From Claveliimonas bilis (GTDB taxonomy: Bacteria > Bacillota > Clostridia > Lachnospirales > Lachnospiraceae), in the NCBI RefSeq assembly GCF_020892095.1, contig NZ_AP024845.1, forward strand, positions 2,790,001-2,854,000: DNA of 64,000 nt. Direction: 5' to 3'. The notes under the pieces are model-generated. The model was not told the origin of the DNA. It searched no databases and saw only the letters and a list, made by a program, of their open reading frames with translations. The number at the start of each line of letters is the position of its first letter. The first letter of the stretch is position 1. Shown piece after piece: positions 10,884 to 18,876 of the stretch. Position numbers and translations under genes: made by a program.

Positions 10884-11675
10884 ATGGGAGAGATTCGCGT
10901 AGCGATCGCCGACGACAATGAAAGAATCCTGGAACTGCTTGGCGAAATTATAAACAGCGACCGGGAGTTAAATCTGGTGGGAAAGGCAAATAACGGGGAA
11001 GACATGTGCAGTGTCATAAGGGAAAAGGAGCCGGATGTTGTCCTTCTTGATCTGATCATGCCAAAGATGGATGGTCTAAGTGTGATGGACCATGTGAATC
11101 ATGACAAAACCTTGAAAAAGAGACCGAATTTTATTGTAGTAACAGCTGTGGGGCAGGAAAGAATTACGGAAGATGCATTTAATAAAGGGGCAGTGTACTA
11201 TGTGATGAAGCCTTTTAATAATGAGATGATACTGGATAGGATCAAGCAGGTGGGGCAGAAAGGGACAAATGCATTTTCTCATATCAGCGAAGCCGGCCAT
11301 TCTAAAGAAGAAGATCCGCAGGTAAGTCTGGAAACCCGGGTGACTGATATGATCCATGAAATTGGTATACCGGCCCATATCAAAGGATATCACTATCTTA
11401 GAGATGCTATTATGATGGCCGTGGAAGATATGGATGTGCTCAATGCGGTGACAAAAGTATTGTATCCCACTGTGGCCAAACACCATCAAACCACCGCGAG
11501 CAGAGTAGAAAGAGCCATCCGCCATGCGATCGAGGTGGCATGGAGCAGAGGAAAACTGGATACCCTGGATGAACTGTTTGGATATACTGTAAGCAATGGA
11601 AAGGGAAAACCGACCAATTCGGAGTTTATTGCGCTTATTGCAGACACACTCAGATTGGAATATAAAAACAGATAA
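10884..11675 (+). CDS. spo0A: Stage 0 sporulation response regulator Spo0A
   Basis: Master regulator of entry into sporulation, 263 aa. The receiver domain (1-120) has the acidic pair Asp10-Asp11, phospho-acceptor Asp56 ([13 protein letters not shown]), Thr87 and Lys109. After a linker, the DNA-binding domain (about 145-263) keeps the Spo0A recognition region [18 protein letters not shown]. The start at 10884 follows an AGGAGG site. It lies 117 bp after spoIVB with its own promoter. The full length and all key residues point to a functional protein, so the organism should be able to sporulate. Confidence 0.97.
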   Translation: MGEIRVAIADDNERILELLGEIINSDRELNLVGKANNGEDMCSVIREKEPDVVLLDLIMPKMDGLSVMDHVNHDKTLKKRPNFIVVTAVGQERITEDAFNKGAVYYVMKPFNNEMILDRIKQVGQKGTNAFSHISEAGHSKEEDPQVSLETRVTDMIHEIGIPAHIKGYHYLRDAIMMAVEDMDVLNAVTKVLYPTVAKHHQTTASRVERAIRHAIEVAWSRGKLDTLDELFGYTVSNGKGKPTNSEFIALIADTLRLEYKNR

Positions 11676-11748
11676 CTCTTTTCATCTGAAAAAAAATACG
11701 ATATAATATTTTTATAGCGTATATTGTGAGGATGGGAGGATCTTGATC

Positions 11749-13185
11749 ATGAAAAAAATACTTTTTGCGGCGTCAGAATCTGTACCGTTTATAAAGACGG
11801 GAGGACTGGCAGATGTAGTCGGCTCTTTGCCGAAATATTTTGATAAAGAAAAATATGATGTCCGGGTGATGCTTCCGAAGTATCTTTGCATCAAGGAAGA
11901 ATGGAGAAACCAGATGCAGTATCGGACACATTTTTACATGGATCTGAACTGGAGAACGGAATATGTTGGGATTCTGGAGTTGGAGTATGAAGGGATAACG
12001 TTTTATTTTATAGATAATGAATACTATTTCAGCGGCTGGGCTCCCTATGGAGATATTTATGCTGATATTGAAAAATTTGCATTCTTTTCAAAAGCAGTGC
12101 TCTCGGCCCTTCCGGTGATTGATTTCCGTCCGGATATCATCCACTGTCATGACTGGCAGACAGGACTTGTGCCGGTGTATCTGGATAATTTCCGCTATGG
12201 GAACGAATATTACAGAGGAATCAAGACCATCATGACAATACATAACCTGAAATTCCAGGGTACATGGGACACAAAGAGGGTACAGGATATTACAGGACTT
12301 CCGCCCTACTATTTTGTACCGGACAAGCTGGAAGCCTATAAGGATGCAAATTATCTGAAGGGCGGTATTGTCTATGCAGACCGCATTACAACTGTAAGTA
12401 ATACCTATGCAGAGGAAATTAAAATGCCGTTCTACGGAGAAAAGCTGGACGGTCTCATGAATGCCAGGTCAAACTGTCTGTCAGGTATTGTAAACGGGAT
12501 TGATTATGATGATTACAATCCGGAGACAGACAAGCATATTGCAAGAAATTATTCGGTAGATAATTTCCGTAAAGAAAAGATCAAAAATAAAATGGCTCTG
12601 CAGCAGGAACTGAACCTGGAACAGGATCATCATGTTATGATGATCGGTATTGTTTCCCGTCTGACAGATCAGAAAGGATTTGATCTGATTTCCTGTGTGA
12701 TGGACGAGCTTTGTCAGGATGCTGTACAGATCGTGGTTCTCGGTACCGGAGAAGCACAGTATGAGAATATGTTCCGCCATTTTGCATGGAAATACCCGGG
12801 AAAAGTATCGGCCAATATTTATTATTCCGAGCCTATGTCTCACAAGATTTATGCTTCCTGCGACGCTTTTCTCATGCCGTCGCTGTTTGAGCCATGCGGC
12901 TTAAGCCAGCTTATGAGCCTTCGATACGGGACAGTGCCGATCGTACGTGAAACCGGCGGACTGAAAGATACGGTAGAGCCCTATAACGAATATGAGAAAA
13001 CCGGAACAGGATTCAGTTTTATGAATTATAATGCACATGAAATGCTTGCCACAGTGCGCTATGCACAAAGGATCTTCTATGACCGCAAGAGGGACTGGAA
13101 TAAGATTGTGGAAAGAGGCATGGAAAAAGATTTTTCATGGAACAGTTCAGCGAAACAGTATGAGCAGCTCTATGATGAACTGTAA
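11749..13185 (+). CDS. glgA: Glycogen synthase (ADP-glucose)
   Basis: GT5 glycogen synthase, 478 aa, which extends alpha-1,4-glucan from ADP-glucose. The N-terminus has the KTGGLAD motif that binds the ADP-glucose pyrophosphate; HCHDWQTG and the C-terminal FEPCGLSQL (the EX7E region) are also present. The ATG at 11749 is chosen because a GGGAGGA site lies 8 bp upstream; a TTG two codons earlier would be too close to it. A TATAAT at 11702-11707 may be its -10, though the -35 is poor. No other glycogen genes are nearby. Confidence 0.94.
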   Translation: MKKILFAASESVPFIKTGGLADVVGSLPKYFDKEKYDVRVMLPKYLCIKEEWRNQMQYRTHFYMDLNWRTEYVGILELEYEGITFYFIDNEYYFSGWAPYGDIYADIEKFAFFSKAVLSALPVIDFRPDIIHCHDWQTGLVPVYLDNFRYGNEYYRGIKTIMTIHNLKFQGTWDTKRVQDITGLPPYYFVPDKLEAYKDANYLKGGIVYADRITTVSNTYAEEIKMPFYGEKLDGLMNARSNCLSGIVNGIDYDDYNPETDKHIARNYSVDNFRKEKIKNKMALQQELNLEQDHHVMMIGIVSRLTDQKGFDLISCVMDELCQDAVQIVVLGTGEAQYENMFRHFAWKYPGKVSANIYYSEPMSHKIYASCDAFLMPSLFEPCGLSQLMSLRYGTVPIVRETGGLKDTVEPYNEYEKTGTGFSFMNYNAHEMLATVRYAQRIFYDRKRDWNKIVERGMEKDFSWNSSAKQYEQLYDEL

Positions 13186-13243
13186 CCATAAAAATGAAAT
13201 AAAAAATGAAAGAAAAATTACACAGCATTAGGAGAGGACGGAC

Positions 13244-14113
13244 ATGAAGATAAAAGATATTTTGAAAGAAGAGAAAGTACATATTTCCTTTGAGGTATTT
13301 CCGCCAAAAACAGACGCCGGATATGAATCGGTTTTAAGAGCTACCGAGAAGATCGCAGCGCTGAAACCGGCATTTATGAGCGTGACATACGGCGCCGGCG
13401 GAGGAACCAGCAAAAATACAGCCAGTATCGCTTCACAGATCCAGGATGATTTCCATGTAACAAGCCTGGCACACTTGACCTGTGTATCTTCTACTAAAGA
13501 AGAAGTACATACGGTGATAGAAAATCTGAAAGAAAAGGGAATAGAAAATATACTGGCTCTTCGGGGAGATATACCGGCAGATACAGAGTTCCCTCTTCCG
13601 AATCACTATAAATATGCAAGCGAGTTGATTGAAGATATCAAGCAGCAGGGCGATTTTTGTATCGGGGCAGCATGCTACCCGGAGGGACATGTTGACACAG
13701 AACATAAGAAAGATGATATCCGGAATCTGAAAAAGAAGGTGGACTGCGGAGTAGATTTTCTGACAACGCAAATGTTTTTTGATAATAATATCTTCTACAA
13801 TTTTCTGTACCGTATTCGGGAGCAGGGAATTACAATTCCGGTACTTCCGGGAATTATGCCGGTGACAAATGGAAAGCAGATTGCCAGAATCTGCCAGCTT
13901 TCCGGAACAATTCTTCCGGAGCGCTTCCGTGCAGTGGTAGACTACTTTGGAGACAATCCGGCTGCTATGCAGCAGGCAGGCATTGCCTATGCAACAGATC
14001 AGATTGTAGATCTGATTGCCAATGGAATCCGCAATATTCATATTTATTCCATGAATAAGCCGGAAATTGCAGGAGCGATCATGGAAAACTTGTCAGAAAT
14101 TATAAAGGCGTAA
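13244..14113 (+). CDS. metF: Methylenetetrahydrofolate reductase
   Basis: MetF family flavoenzyme, 289 aa, reducing 5,10-methylene-THF to 5-methyl-THF, the methyl donor for MetH. It begins with the TIM-barrel signature SFEVFPPKTD and contains YGAGGG, LALRGD and the TTQMFFDN segment. The start has an AGGAGAGG site. It lies 58 bp after glgA and 10 bp before the MetH activation-domain gene, so the metF, activation protein and metH genes form one methionine-methyl module. In anaerobes it can also serve a methyl branch of one-carbon metabolism. Confidence 0.94.
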   Translation: MKIKDILKEEKVHISFEVFPPKTDAGYESVLRATEKIAALKPAFMSVTYGAGGGTSKNTASIASQIQDDFHVTSLAHLTCVSSTKEEVHTVIENLKEKGIENILALRGDIPADTEFPLPNHYKYASELIEDIKQQGDFCIGAACYPEGHVDTEHKKDDIRNLKKKVDCGVDFLTTQMFFDNNIFYNFLYRIREQGITIPVLPGIMPVTNGKQIARICQLSGTILPERFRAVVDYFGDNPAAMQQAGIAYATDQIVDLIANGIRNIHIYSMNKPEIAGAIMENLSEIIKA

Positions 14114-14123
14114 GAGGAGATAT

Positions 14124-14774
14124 ATGGATACGAGGACAAAAGAAGCAGTCCGGTATCTTGGCTATGGCAGACATGCGGTAGATGAGGCGACACTGAACCT
14201 GATCCAACATTCCTTTCAGGAATTGGAGAAGGTAGCAAACGCCCGGATCGTCTACCGCATTTTTCTTGTATCTGACATAACAGATGACCGGTTAAAGATT
14301 GGTGGAATGGAAATAAAAAGCAAAAGTCTCGGGAAAAATATGAAGGGGTGTCAGGAAGCAGTTATGCTGGGAGCTACATTGGGAACAGGAGTGGATATCC
14401 TTATGCGCCGGGCTTCTTTGACTGATATGGCCAAAGCTGTGGTTCTGCAGGCCTGTGCGGCCGCTATGCTGGAGGAGTATCTGGATGAGAGACAAGATCA
14501 GATTGCAGAAGAACTTCTGAAGGAAGGGAAATACCTGCGCCCCAGGTTCAGTCCGGGGTATGGGGATTTTTCCATTGAGCATCAGGGGCAGATCCTTGGA
14601 ATGCTGGATGCACCGAAAAAGATCGGCCTTACCATGACAGACGGGAATATGCTGACTCCTATAAAATCAGTGACAGCGGTGATTGGAGTCAGTACCCACA
14701 GGGAACCCTGCCACAGAAAAGGCTGCGAGGAATGTGAAAAAAGAGACTGTATGTATCGGAGGAACGAAGGATGA
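14124..14774 (+). CDS. Stand-alone MetH activation-domain protein
   Basis: A 216-aa protein resembling the reactivation domain that is normally the C-terminal part of B12-dependent methionine synthase, which binds SAM and remethylates oxidised cobalamin. Visible segments are the alpha-helical start with EAVRYLGYGRHAVDE, the glycine-rich EAVMLGATLGTGVD and RFSPGYGDF (SAM-binding region in the family). The C-terminus is rich in Cys (HRKGCEECEKRDC). It overlaps the metH start by 4 bp (ATGA), suggesting translational coupling. The adjacent MetH lacks this domain, so the two probably act together in trans. Confidence 0.88.
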   Translation: MDTRTKEAVRYLGYGRHAVDEATLNLIQHSFQELEKVANARIVYRIFLVSDITDDRLKIGGMEIKSKSLGKNMKGCQEAVMLGATLGTGVDILMRRASLTDMAKAVVLQACAAAMLEEYLDERQDQIAEELLKEGKYLRPRFSPGYGDFSIEHQGQILGMLDAPKKIGLTMTDGNMLTPIKSVTAVIGVSTHREPCHRKGCEECEKRDCMYRRNEG

Positions 14775-17158
14775 TATTAGATCGGCTTGGAAAGGAACTG
14801 CTGTTTTTTGATGGAGGAATGGGAACTCTCCTTCAGGAAAAAGGATTAAAACCGGGAGAACTGCCGGAAAACTGGAATATTGAACACACTGAAGAGGTAT
14901 TGGATATCCATCGCCAGTATTTTGAGGCGGGCAGCGATATTGTCCTTACCAATACCTTTGGAGCAAATGCTCTGAAATTTCACGGCAGCCAGTATGAGTT
15001 GGAGGACATTATTACAGCAGCAGTAGTGAACGCGAAAGAAGGAGCCAATTTCGGTGTTCATGACGGGAGAGAAGTTTATGTGGCTCTGGATATCGGCCCT
15101 ACGGGAAAGCTTTTGAAGCCCCTTGGAGATCTGAGTTTTGAGGAAGCTTATGATGCCTTTAAAGAGGCGGCGGTGTATGGAGAGGCGGCAGGAGCTGATC
15201 TGATCCACATTGAGACTATGAGTGACACCTACGAGATCAAAGCCGCAGTCCTTGCGGCGAAAGAGAATACTTCTCTGCCTGTTTTTGCGACAATGATTTT
15301 TGATGAAAAGGGCAAACTTCTCACAGGAGGGGATGTTCCATCTGTTGTAGCATTGCTGGAAGGACTTAGGGTAGATGCACTGGGTATTAACTGCGGTCTG
15401 GGACCGGAGCAGATGATGCCCGTATTGGAAGAGATCATGCGCTATACATCCCTGCCTGTGATCGTGAAGCCTAATGCCGGGCTCCCGAAGCAGAGGGATG
15501 GAAAGACATGGTATGACGTGGAGCCGGAAGCTTTTGCAGAAGCTATGGAAAATATTGTAAAAAAAGGTGCCTGTGTCATTGGCGGCTGCTGCGGAACAAC
15601 TCCGGCACATATCCTCCGTATGACAAAGAGATGCCGCGATCTGCCGGTAAAAGCACCTGTGCCGAAAACAGATACCATCGTGTCCTCTTATGGAAAGGCT
15701 GTTGTGATCGGAGAGAAGCCGGTTATCATTGGAGAACGGATCAATCCTACCGGGAAGAAGAAATTCCGTCAGGCTTTGAAAGAGCATGACCTTGATTATA
15801 TTTTGAAAGAAGCAGTGACACAGCAGGATAAGGGCGCGCATATTCTTGATGTCAATGTGGGACTTCCTGATATTGATGAGAAAGAAATGATGACGGATGT
15901 GGTGAGCAGTCTCCAGAGCATTACCAGCCTTCCTCTTCAGATCGACACTGTAAACACCGAAGCTATGGAGGCGGCTATGCGTCTGTATAATGGAAAGCCT
16001 ATGATCAATTCTGTCAACGGGAAACAGGAATCAATGGATCAGGTATTTCCTCTGATACAGAAATACGGTGGAGTAGTCGTTGGACTTACGCTGGACGAAA
16101 ATGGGATACCGGATACAGCAGAAGGGCGGCTTGCAATTGCGGGGAAAATTATTCGTGAAGCGAAAAAATACGGAATCGAGGCAAAGAATATCGTTATCGA
16201 CGTACTTGCCATGACGATCAGCTCTGATCCGGAAGGTGCAAAGACGACGTTGGAGGCGCTGGAACTGGTGAGAAAAACCTATGGCGTCCGTACAGTGCTG
16301 GGAGTATCCAATATTTCGTTCGGTCTTCCTTACCGTCCTGCAGTTAATTCCAATTTCTTTACTATGGCAATGCAGAGAGGTTTGAGTGCGGGCATTATCA
16401 ATCCTTCATCAGAAGAAATGATGCGCTCTTACTATTCTTACTGTGCGCTGATGAATTATGACAAGAACTGTGAAGAATATATCCGTCAGTATGGGAATAT
16501 TTCAGCAGCTTTCGGGGCAGCTTCTGAAGTTTCCGGACTTACCCTGAAGCAGACCATAGAAAAAGGACTGAAGGAAGAAGCCCATTTGCTCACAGCAAGG
16601 ATGGTGGAAGAAAAGCAGCCTCTTTCTATAATAGATGAGGAATTGATTCCGGCTCTCGACCAGGTGGGGAAAGGATTCGAGAAAGGTACGGTATTTCTTC
16701 CGCAGCTTTTGATGAGTGCAGATGCCGCCAAGGAGGCGTTTGCAGTTCTGAAAGATAAAATGGCTGCAGAGGGAAAAGAAAAAGAGAAGAAGGCCAAGAT
16801 TATTCTTGCAACAGTAAAAGGCGATATCCATGATATTGGAAAAAATATTGTAAAAGTACTTCTGGAAAATTACGGTTTTGATATCATCGACATGGGAAAG
16901 GACGTTCCTCCGGAAGAAATCGTGGAAAAAGCGGTGGAGCAGAATATACGCCTTGTAGGATTAAGCGCTTTGATGACAACAACGGTAGGAAGCATGGAAG
17001 AAACCATAAAGCAGCTTCGTAAGGCAAAGCCGGACTGCAAAGTCATGGTGGGAGGAGCAGTACTTAACCAGGAATATGCGGATATGATCGGCGCCGATTT
17101 CTATGGAAAGGATGCGATGCAGTCTGTCTATTACGCACAGGAACTTTTCGGAGAATGA
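14771..17158 (+). CDS. metH: Cobalamin-dependent methionine synthase, short form
   Basis: Methionine synthase, 795 aa against about 1200 for the four-domain enzyme. Order: homocysteine-binding barrel (about 1-290; INCGLGPEQ and zinc pair GGCCGTTP), pterin-binding barrel (about 315-560; GERINPTGKK), B12 cap helices (about 590-670) and cobalamin-binding Rossmann domain (about 675-795; GDIHDIGKNIV, with the Co-coordinating His). The reactivation domain is missing and is supplied by the gene just upstream, with a 4-bp overlap. metF upstream makes its methyl donor. No SAM-responsive riboswitch is seen in the short gaps of this group. Confidence 0.94.
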   Translation: MILDRLGKELLFFDGGMGTLLQEKGLKPGELPENWNIEHTEEVLDIHRQYFEAGSDIVLTNTFGANALKFHGSQYELEDIITAAVVNAKEGANFGVHDGREVYVALDIGPTGKLLKPLGDLSFEEAYDAFKEAAVYGEAAGADLIHIETMSDTYEIKAAVLAAKENTSLPVFATMIFDEKGKLLTGGDVPSVVALLEGLRVDALGINCGLGPEQMMPVLEEIMRYTSLPVIVKPNAGLPKQRDGKTWYDVEPEAFAEAMENIVKKGACVIGGCCGTTPAHILRMTKRCRDLPVKAPVPKTDTIVSSYGKAVVIGEKPVIIGERINPTGKKKFRQALKEHDLDYILKEAVTQQDKGAHILDVNVGLPDIDEKEMMTDVVSSLQSITSLPLQIDTVNTEAMEAAMRLYNGKPMINSVNGKQESMDQVFPLIQKYGGVVVGLTLDENGIPDTAEGRLAIAGKIIREAKKYGIEAKNIVIDVLAMTISSDPEGAKTTLEALELVRKTYGVRTVLGVSNISFGLPYRPAVNSNFFTMAMQRGLSAGIINPSSEEMMRSYYSYCALMNYDKNCEEYIRQYGNISAAFGAASEVSGLTLKQTIEKGLKEEAHLLTARMVEEKQPLSIIDEELIPALDQVGKGFEKGTVFLPQLLMSADAAKEAFAVLKDKMAAEGKEKEKKAKIILATVKGDIHDIGKNIVKVLLENYGFDIIDMGKDVPPEEIVEKAVEQNIRLVGLSALMTTTVGSMEETIKQLRKAKPDCKVMVGGAVLNQEYADMIGADFYGKDAMQSVYYAQELFGE

Positions 17159-17188
17159 TATGTTTTTAATTTTGTACATGCAGTTGTA

Positions 17189-17217
17189 TTGACAGAAAAT
17201 TAACGTTTGTCTATAGT
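17189..17217 (+). promoter_or_regulatory. Promoter of [FeFe]-hydrogenase gene
   Basis: TTGACA at 17189-17194, 17 bp, TATAGT at 17212-17217: a near-consensus housekeeping promoter 41 bp before the chosen start codon. Confidence 0.75.
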
Positions 17218-17257
17218 GAGAGTGAAAGATGAGAGAAGAATAGGAGGAAACTGTTCT

Positions 17258-18772
17258 ATGATGAGAGGTCTGAATACCACAGTCCGTCAGATACGCAGAA
17301 AGGTATTTGAGGAGGTGGCCCGTCTTGGATTCCAGTCCAATGACGAAACGCTCAACGATGACATGGAAGCGATTCCGTATGCAATTGTTAATGAAGATTC
17401 AAAAGTAAAATACAGGGAAAGCGTGTACCGTGCACGTGCGATTGTGCGTGAGCGTCTGCGGCTTGCAATGGGACTTTCTCTGCGGCCGGAAAACCGTCCG
17501 GTACATTTGACAGCCGGAGTAGAAGCCAGCAATATTTCCGACAAATATTATGAGCCGCCTCTTATGCAGGTAATTCCATCGGCGTGCGAGGCCTGCGAGG
17601 AGAGAGGGTACGAAGTCAGCAACATGTGTAAGGGATGTCTTGCTCACCCATGTATGGAAGTCTGTCCGAAAAATGCGATTTCTTTTGTGAAAGGCAGATC
17701 TTATATTGACCAGGAGAAATGCATCAAATGCGGCAAGTGTAAAGCAGTCTGTCCCTATGATGCGATTTCCAAGAAAGAGCGTCCCTGTCAGAAAGCCTGC
17801 GGAGTAGGCGCTATTGAGTCAGATAAGATGGGACGAGCCTATATTAATACAGAGAAATGCGTATCCTGCGGTATGTGTATGGTAAACTGCCCATTTGGTG
17901 CTATTTCCGATAAGTCACAGATTTTCCAGCTTGCACATGCGTTAAAGAAGGGAGATAAGGTGATTGCTGAGATTGCGCCGGCATATGCAGGGCAGTTTGG
18001 AGACAACATCACTCCAAGGAATTTAAAAGCAGCGCTTCAGGAGCTGGGGTTTGAAGGATTTTATGAAGTGGCGCTGGGAGCGGATATCGGAGCTGTAGCG
18101 GAAGCCCACCACTATGTGAACAAGGTGACGACAGGAGAGTTGCCTTTCCTTCTGACATCCTACTGTCCTTCCTGGGCGATGCTGGCGAAGAAATATTTCC
18201 CGGATCTGATTGAAGAGGTGTCACAGGAGCTGACGCCTATGGTGGCAACGGCGCGTACCATCAAACAGCAGCACCCGGATTCCAAAGTTGTATTTATAGG
18301 TCCCTGTGCGGCCAAGAAACTGGAGGCAATGCGGCGTACTGTGCGAAGTGACGTGGATTTTGTCATTACCTTTGAAGAACTGCAGGCCATGTTTGACGCC
18401 AAGGGAATCGACCTGGAGAAATATGAGGCAGAGTCCTCGTTCCACAATGCAACAGGTGCAGGCCGTGGCTATGCCGTAGCGGGAGGCGTTGCGGAAGCGA
18501 TTGAAAAATGCATCAACGCCTATTATCCGGATGTGGAGGTCAAGATTGAACATGCGGAAGGACTTGCGGAATGTAAAAAGGTACTGGCTCTGGCAAAGGC
18601 AGGCAAGATGAACGGATGCCTTATTGAAGGAATGGGCTGTCCGGGAGGATGTGTAGCAGGAGCAGGAACTAATATTCCGGTGGCAAAAGCACAGAAAAAG
18701 ATTAAAGATTTTGTAAAAGCTTCCTCCAGGCAGATTCCGCCAAAAGAACTGGAAGAAATTGAACTGAAGTAG
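17258..18772 (+). CDS. Monomeric [FeFe]-hydrogenase, group B type
   Basis: A 504-aa iron hydrogenase. Four-cysteine clusters occur at about 124-136 (CKGCLAHPCMEVC), 155-165 (CIKCGKCKAVC) and 201-211 (CVSCGMCMVNC). The H-cluster motifs are TSYCPSW (Cys303), GPCAAKK (Cys350) and EGMGCPGGC (Cys461, Cys465). These differ from the classical TSCCPxW and MPCxxKK of group A and fit the group B family common in Clostridia, whose physiological role is less clear. The start at 17258 follows an AGGAGG site; upstream in-frame starts lack one. It is a single-gene unit with its own promoter and terminator. Confidence 0.9.
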   Translation: MMRGLNTTVRQIRRKVFEEVARLGFQSNDETLNDDMEAIPYAIVNEDSKVKYRESVYRARAIVRERLRLAMGLSLRPENRPVHLTAGVEASNISDKYYEPPLMQVIPSACEACEERGYEVSNMCKGCLAHPCMEVCPKNAISFVKGRSYIDQEKCIKCGKCKAVCPYDAISKKERPCQKACGVGAIESDKMGRAYINTEKCVSCGMCMVNCPFGAISDKSQIFQLAHALKKGDKVIAEIAPAYAGQFGDNITPRNLKAALQELGFEGFYEVALGADIGAVAEAHHYVNKVTTGELPFLLTSYCPSWAMLAKKYFPDLIEEVSQELTPMVATARTIKQQHPDSKVVFIGPCAAKKLEAMRRTVRSDVDFVITFEELQAMFDAKGIDLEKYEAESSFHNATGAGRGYAVAGGVAEAIEKCINAYYPDVEVKIEHAEGLAECKKVLALAKAGKMNGCLIEGMGCPGGCVAGAGTNIPVAKAQKKIKDFVKASSRQIPPKELEEIELK

Positions 18773-18805
18773 AGTAAAACGGCAAAAGGAATGCCAAGGG
18801 AATGA

Positions 18806-18840
18806 AACCCTGACGTTGACAAACGTCAGGGTTCTCTTTA
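18806..18840 (+). terminator. Hydrogenase gene terminator
   Basis: A perfect 12-bp stem AACCCTGACGTT/AACGTCAGGGTT with a 4-nt loop, followed by CTCTTTA. The T run is short but the stem is strong. The alaS promoter -35 lies inside it. Confidence 0.75.
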
Positions 18841-18844
18841 TAAT
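18816..18844 (+). promoter_or_regulatory. alaS promoter inside the upstream terminator
   Basis: TTGACA at 18816-18821, 17 bp, TATAAT at 18839-18844. Consensus at both hexamers. The -35 is formed by the loop-side bases of the hydrogenase terminator hairpin and the -10 by its T-rich tail. Confidence 0.75.
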
Positions 18845-18876
18845 TAGGAAATAGTTGAAAAATTTAGGAGGAAATT

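Noticed and set aside
13186-13243. SAM (S-box) riboswitch before metF
   Set aside because: The gap is only 58 bp, too short for the aptamer, and shows no S-box core.
18773-18876. T-box leader before alaS
   Set aside because: The 104-bp gap is filled by a terminator and a consensus promoter; no T-box sequence is visible.
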